From assembly GCF_016859285.1 (NCBI RefSeq), contig NC_053418.1:6618521-6682520 (forward strand): 64,000 nt of DNA, in the 5' to 3' direction. Shown piece by piece: positions 52,470 through 64,000 of this stretch. The translations under genes were made by a program, and so were the position numbers. Position 1 is the stretch's first letter, and each line of letters opens with the position of its first letter. Source of the DNA: Xiphias gladius (Eukaryota > Chordata > Actinopteri > Istiophoriformes > Xiphiidae). The notes under the pieces are model-generated. The model had not been told where the DNA came from and did no database searches. It saw nothing but the letters and a program-made list of their open reading frames with translations.

Positions 52470-52557
52470 TCTGTGTTGTCAAACGTTGCTAAGGAAGTCA
52501 AAGAGCTATCGTTTTTTAAAATTTACCACTCTGAGACCAAACAGCAGTATACAAGAG
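52470..52557 (+). other. Candidate non-coding first exon of inpp5e
   Basis: A strong donor, GAG|GTAACT, sits at 52557/52558 in a locally GC- and CpG-richer patch 0.9 kb upstream of the ATG, and it pairs plausibly with the acceptor at 53367. The 5' end is a guess; no transcript evidence is available. Confidence 0.3.
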
Positions 52558-53367
52558 GTAACTTCACTTCAGCGTGATAACACGCAAATAACCACACAAG
52601 ACGGAAACTGTCAACATTACCTATTTATTAATACGATTTTTTAAACGTCCGCTTTAAACGTTAGCTCGGCTAGCCTGCATACCGTTACTGTTTTGCTAAC
52701 ATTTCATGGGTTTGCTAACTAGTTACTTTGGGGTTATTATCTTACTAAATTAACCTAGAGGGTTGACTAATGTTAGCGCTGTACATCTAAACATGACTTG
52801 CTGGAGGATGGCAGCTAAGTTAGCAGAAACCACGGCACTTTTGTTAAGCCATGAAATTGGAAAACAACACGATTTCTGGTGAGTCTTTTAGCTAAGGTTA
52901 GCATTAATTAGCTCTCGTTGCTAGTAATCATTTAAAGCTAACTTACTAACTAACTAACTGTAGTTGTTAGAGGTCACAATACTGTCCCTAACCAATGCCG
53001 CATGTTTAACAACTGTTGCTGATAGCTATGTTACAGAATCTTCAACGGCTCAATCACCACAAAGAGGTTTGTTAACTGATAAAACGCAGGGCTAAAATAA
53101 CGGGTGCGTAAACCGTACCTTGCCTTTGCTGCTCTAAAAAAAATGGAAAAAATGCACCCAACCAGTCTCGATCTCGAAAAACAGAATAAAGAATAATACA
53201 CAATCTTTAAGGTCTTTAGTATAGATCATTATCATATAGTCACATGAAAACGGCTCCTACAGTGTCTACAGTCATCTTGCTAACTTCAGATCGAGGGCTG
53301 CATTTGTGGCTAAACAAACTTTTACGGCCAGCGTTTCACCGAATCATTTCCTGCTCTGTATCTTCAG

Positions 53368-53436
53368 GTGTATGTTGCTCAGCAATGAGAGAGCTTTATC
53401 CACCTGACCACAGCTGGTCTCAGACATGACGAGAGG

Positions 53437-53440
<4 letters not shown>
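53368..53440 (+). promoter_or_regulatory. uORF cluster in the inpp5e leader
   Basis: A good 3' splice site (pyrimidines then CAG at 53365-53367) suggests that the coding exon starts at 53368. Three short ORFs follow: ATG 53372 to TGA 53405, ATG 53385 to TGA 53427, and ATG 53426 to TGA 53438. The last stop overlaps the main ATG in the string ATGA. Confidence 0.55.
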
Positions 53441-59325
<5,885 letters not shown>

Positions 59326-59345
59326 ACCCCTAAAATAGACTCTCC

Positions 59346-59382
59346 AGACCAGACCAAATCAGACCAGACCAGACCAGACCAG
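59346..59382. repeat. AGACC pentanucleotide repeat in the inpp5e 3' UTR
   Basis: Two blocks of AGACC units, interrupted once by AAATC, begin about 20 bases after the stop codon. Confidence 0.8.
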
Positions 59383-60458
59383 CTGGACTGGATAAAAACT
59401 GTGCCAGAAAGAGGCAGGTGGAAAAGGACCAAAAGGAAACCAGAGTTGTCTTAATGACACAGAACCCAGTGCTGGTTGTGATAGCTGAGCAGAGTGTGCC
59501 CTCTATTGGGCATTGTTTGGAACTGTGTGTGTGTGTGTGTCCTGCTGGTCGAGGGAAGTGGCTGGCTGTACTTGAGGGCAGGGACCTTGAGGTCAGACAG
59601 ACAGAAGTTTGCAGACACAGCGGCAGTCTGGCCTTTATTCATTCAGCCCCCTCTACTCAAACAGGACTGGGACGGGTGCGGGGGGGGCTGCTGTCGTGGC
59701 TTACTCTTCAGTCACCTGCTGCAGTGTGAACTGATTTAACCTTGCTGTCTCTGTGTCACTGCGATTCATTCTCTAATTAATTTCTAGGTGTTTAAAAAGC
59801 ATCGTGAACTACAGTGTTATTTTTTTTTTTAATGCTACATCATTGTTCAAATGCCTTGTAAATCAAATAGCGTACCAGACATAACTGCAGTAAGCATTTA
59901 AGTGTCTCCCATTGGTCGATTTCTAACTTGAATTTTATTCTAAGCTGAATGTTATGAGAGGTCCAGTGGGACTGAGGTAGGGAGCTGTCGTTCCATTATG
60001 TCTGTCATGAAGTCAAATATATAGTTTCAAGAGCGTGACATTAATGAGCGCCACAGTCATGAGGTTGTTACATGCTACTGTTGAATTTCAGGGATGTCAA
60101 ATGTATTTGACAGCTTATATTAAACTTTTTTTCTTTTTAAGGAACTCGCCTCCTGTAAAACAGATGGAGCATTTTATTTATACTGTTAACGCCTGTCACT
60201 ACTTTTTCTTATTAGGCCAAGTGATCCTTTGCAACAGATTGTAACTTATTGCCTTATCTGTCATCTCACTGCTGTGTAACTTCCTGTGTACTATCAACTG
60301 TCCATGTACTGTACTTCATGTATCACATTAATGAACTTGCATTCGCAGCATGAAAAGCAGTCTGCTCCGAAAAAAAAAAAAAAGTGCCTGTGGGTCTCAT
60401 TTTCATCTCCTTGGGACTTACTATCTTTTTCTATGTCACCTATGATGTAACACCCATT

Positions 60459-60464
60459 AATAAA
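60459..60464 (+). terminator. Poly(A) signal of inpp5e
   Basis: AATAAA followed by a T-rich and TG-containing stretch. This predicts a 3' UTR of about 1.15 kb. No earlier canonical AATAAA was noticed after the stop. Confidence 0.55.
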
Positions 60465-60484
60465 TATTTTAAACTTTTTAAAAC

Positions 60485-62024
60485 ACACGTGTTTGTTGGT
60501 TAAATTGTTGTGTATTACACTGCAACGCAAGACCTTTAAAATATATATAATTTTATTCATGGAAGTAATTACATTTATTTACCAGTTGGTGTACAGAAGT
60601 TAACAGAGTTCACATTTAACATATTCACTGTAGTCAGAAGCCACTGAAATAACATTAAAATACACTTGGGTGTATAAGACATTTTTTTGAAAAGTTTTAT
60701 CTGGCAATTGTAAACCCCTAAATTTGTGGAAATGAGGCAGAGGAGACTATGTCTCTGAAAGTAATAGTTAGCCATCTTTATTTGTACTTATTTGCTTTCT
60801 GGTTGGAAGCTAGACAAGAATTTAATACCATGTCTGTTGGTTTCGGTGTGATACCAAGTGATACCAGGGCCAGGATCAGGATATCAAAATGGAGATCAGT
60901 ACCGATCCATACTCTTGTTTAAAGCAGCTAATGTACTAACATGTAAGGCAGAGAATGTGTCATGACCGTGATGCATGATTAACAGGCTACCTCTGAATAT
61001 ATTTCAATTACCACGTTCCCAAGCATGCATGTTGAAACACAGGACAATGTTTAATGTGAATAACAAATATTCAAATTTATGTGAACTCTCTGAGCTTACT
61101 GACACTCGCGTTAATATTCGAAAGAAGACTTCGTATCAGTTGTATCGACAGGATCGATCCGCCCACCCGGATCTCATCTAACTGTCTGCCAGAAAGTAAA
61201 TAATTTACCAATGTCAAACTATTCCTTTAATTTCTCCCCTCAAGGTTTATTGAAATTTACAAGGGCAATGACACAACCTAAAAAAAAAGAAAAAATTACA
61301 AAAAGAAAAGAGGTTTCACTTTAGATTTCAGTGTCTTTACATCTGAGACAAAGCTGACAGAAGCCAGCATTTCAGTCTTGAGGACAAATTGGTTACGTAA
61401 AGTTGTCCACGCTGATCCAAAGATTTCCAGCTATTTCTTTCATCACTTAACTTTTGCTGTGAATTTTGTCTCCTGTGCCTGTATAGGGAGATTATGAAGT
61501 GCTGTTGAATAAACAGTAAGATTTTTCAAAGTTTTTATACATGTGCTCTGGGAAAAGAGGACGTCTGGGGTGGAGATTGGTGAATTTCTCAAGAGCTGAG
61601 GAAAGTAAAGGCTCAATAAAAAGTAACAGCGTTGACACTGCTGGGGGGGTGTTAGCCACCCCCTTCTCTTGCCTCTATGCTGATTTACCCCGAAGATCAT
61701 TTCACAGCGTAAAAACATACAAACAGGTTGGTACTGAGGTTTTGAAACGGGAAACACTTCAACTTTCGGCCTCGGGGTGAATTGTCCCTTTAAAATCAAA
61801 CTCCTGCAAACCATCTGCAAACAGTGACGTACGGCTTCCTGCCCACACACAATAAATACCTACACTCCAACCATATGTAGACTATTTGAGAATAAAATGT
61901 TACTTTTCTTCTTACTCCCCAGTCTCAAAGGTGCAGTTGAGAGCCCGGAGATTAGCCCCCTCGCTGAGTGAGCTCTGCTGAGTTCTGTGTTGGGAGGGGG
62001 CACTAGTGTAATCTTCCAGTCCAC
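60485..62024. other. Intergenic region between convergent inpp5e and pmpca
   Basis: AT-rich, with no gene seen. 61740-61850 contains a repeat-like end (AAAGGGACAATTCACCC on the minus strand) of a type common in fish transposon remnants. A further minus-strand AATAAA near 61245 could be a distal pmpca signal. Confidence 0.55.
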
Positions 62025-62030
62025 TTTATT
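62025..62030 (-). terminator. Poly(A) signal of pmpca
   Basis: AATAAA on the minus strand, about 60 bases after the TAG stop at 62089-62091. Confidence 0.6.
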
Positions 62031-62088
62031 TACAGTGATGTTTGCCAGTTCAGTCTGGCTGAACGATGATTTTGGGGGGGGGTGGAGT

Positions 62089-63957
<1,869 letters not shown>

Positions 63958-64000
63958 CTAACAGATTAAAAGAAGATGTTATTACCTTCTAACTAACTAC

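Noticed and set aside
61443..61850. 135-codon open frame on the minus strand between inpp5e and pmpca
   Set aside because: It contains a repeat-like end, has no domain and lies downstream of the pmpca stop; it is likely 3' UTR or intergenic repeat.

Overview
The window looks like nuclear DNA of a ray-finned fish, probably a percomorph teleost. Genes have short GT-AG exons, the crystallin is of the fish-type gamma-M class, and the non-coding DNA is full of AT-rich DNA-transposon remnants and microsatellites of the kind common in percomorph genomes. The species cannot be told from the sequence alone.

Layout. Bases 1 to about 49,100 form a long gene-poor stretch in which I find no convincing protein-coding gene. 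It holds a deletion derivative of a Tc1-like transposon with both ends (12280-12715), a MITE-like element with a target-site duplication (8451-8922), a palindromic MITE (45794-46257), a nested insertion (35821-36692), four copies of a modular dispersed repeat, small tandem arrays and simple repeats. A few better-balanced, repeat-poor blocks could be conserved regulatory DNA, but this needs comparative data.

The right-hand 15 kb carries three genes. (1) A complete gamma-M-crystallin gene on the minus strand (49132-50204, three coding exons, 184 aa), with a TATA box, a Maf-element-like site and a close poly(A) signal. (2) A complete inpp5e gene on the plus strand (53437-59325, ten coding exons, 641 aa), encoding the ciliary phosphoinositide 5-phosphatase, with all catalytic motifs, the FDRxLYL ciliary signal and a CaaX box. 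(3) The 3' part of pmpca on the minus strand (62089-63957, last six coding exons, 226 aa; the 5' part lies beyond the window), encoding the alpha subunit of the mitochondrial processing peptidase. inpp5e and pmpca converge tail to tail about 1.5 kb apart, as the two genes also do in mammals.

The three genes do not form a pathway: one makes lens structural protein, one controls ciliary lipids, and one matures mitochondrial precursors. I see no new multi-gene system. The most interesting local signals are a 119-base TG tract ending six bases before the acceptor of inpp5e exon 9, a run of uORFs whose last stop overlaps the inpp5e start codon, and a dispersed-repeat fragment that reaches almost to the first splice donor of the crystallin gene.
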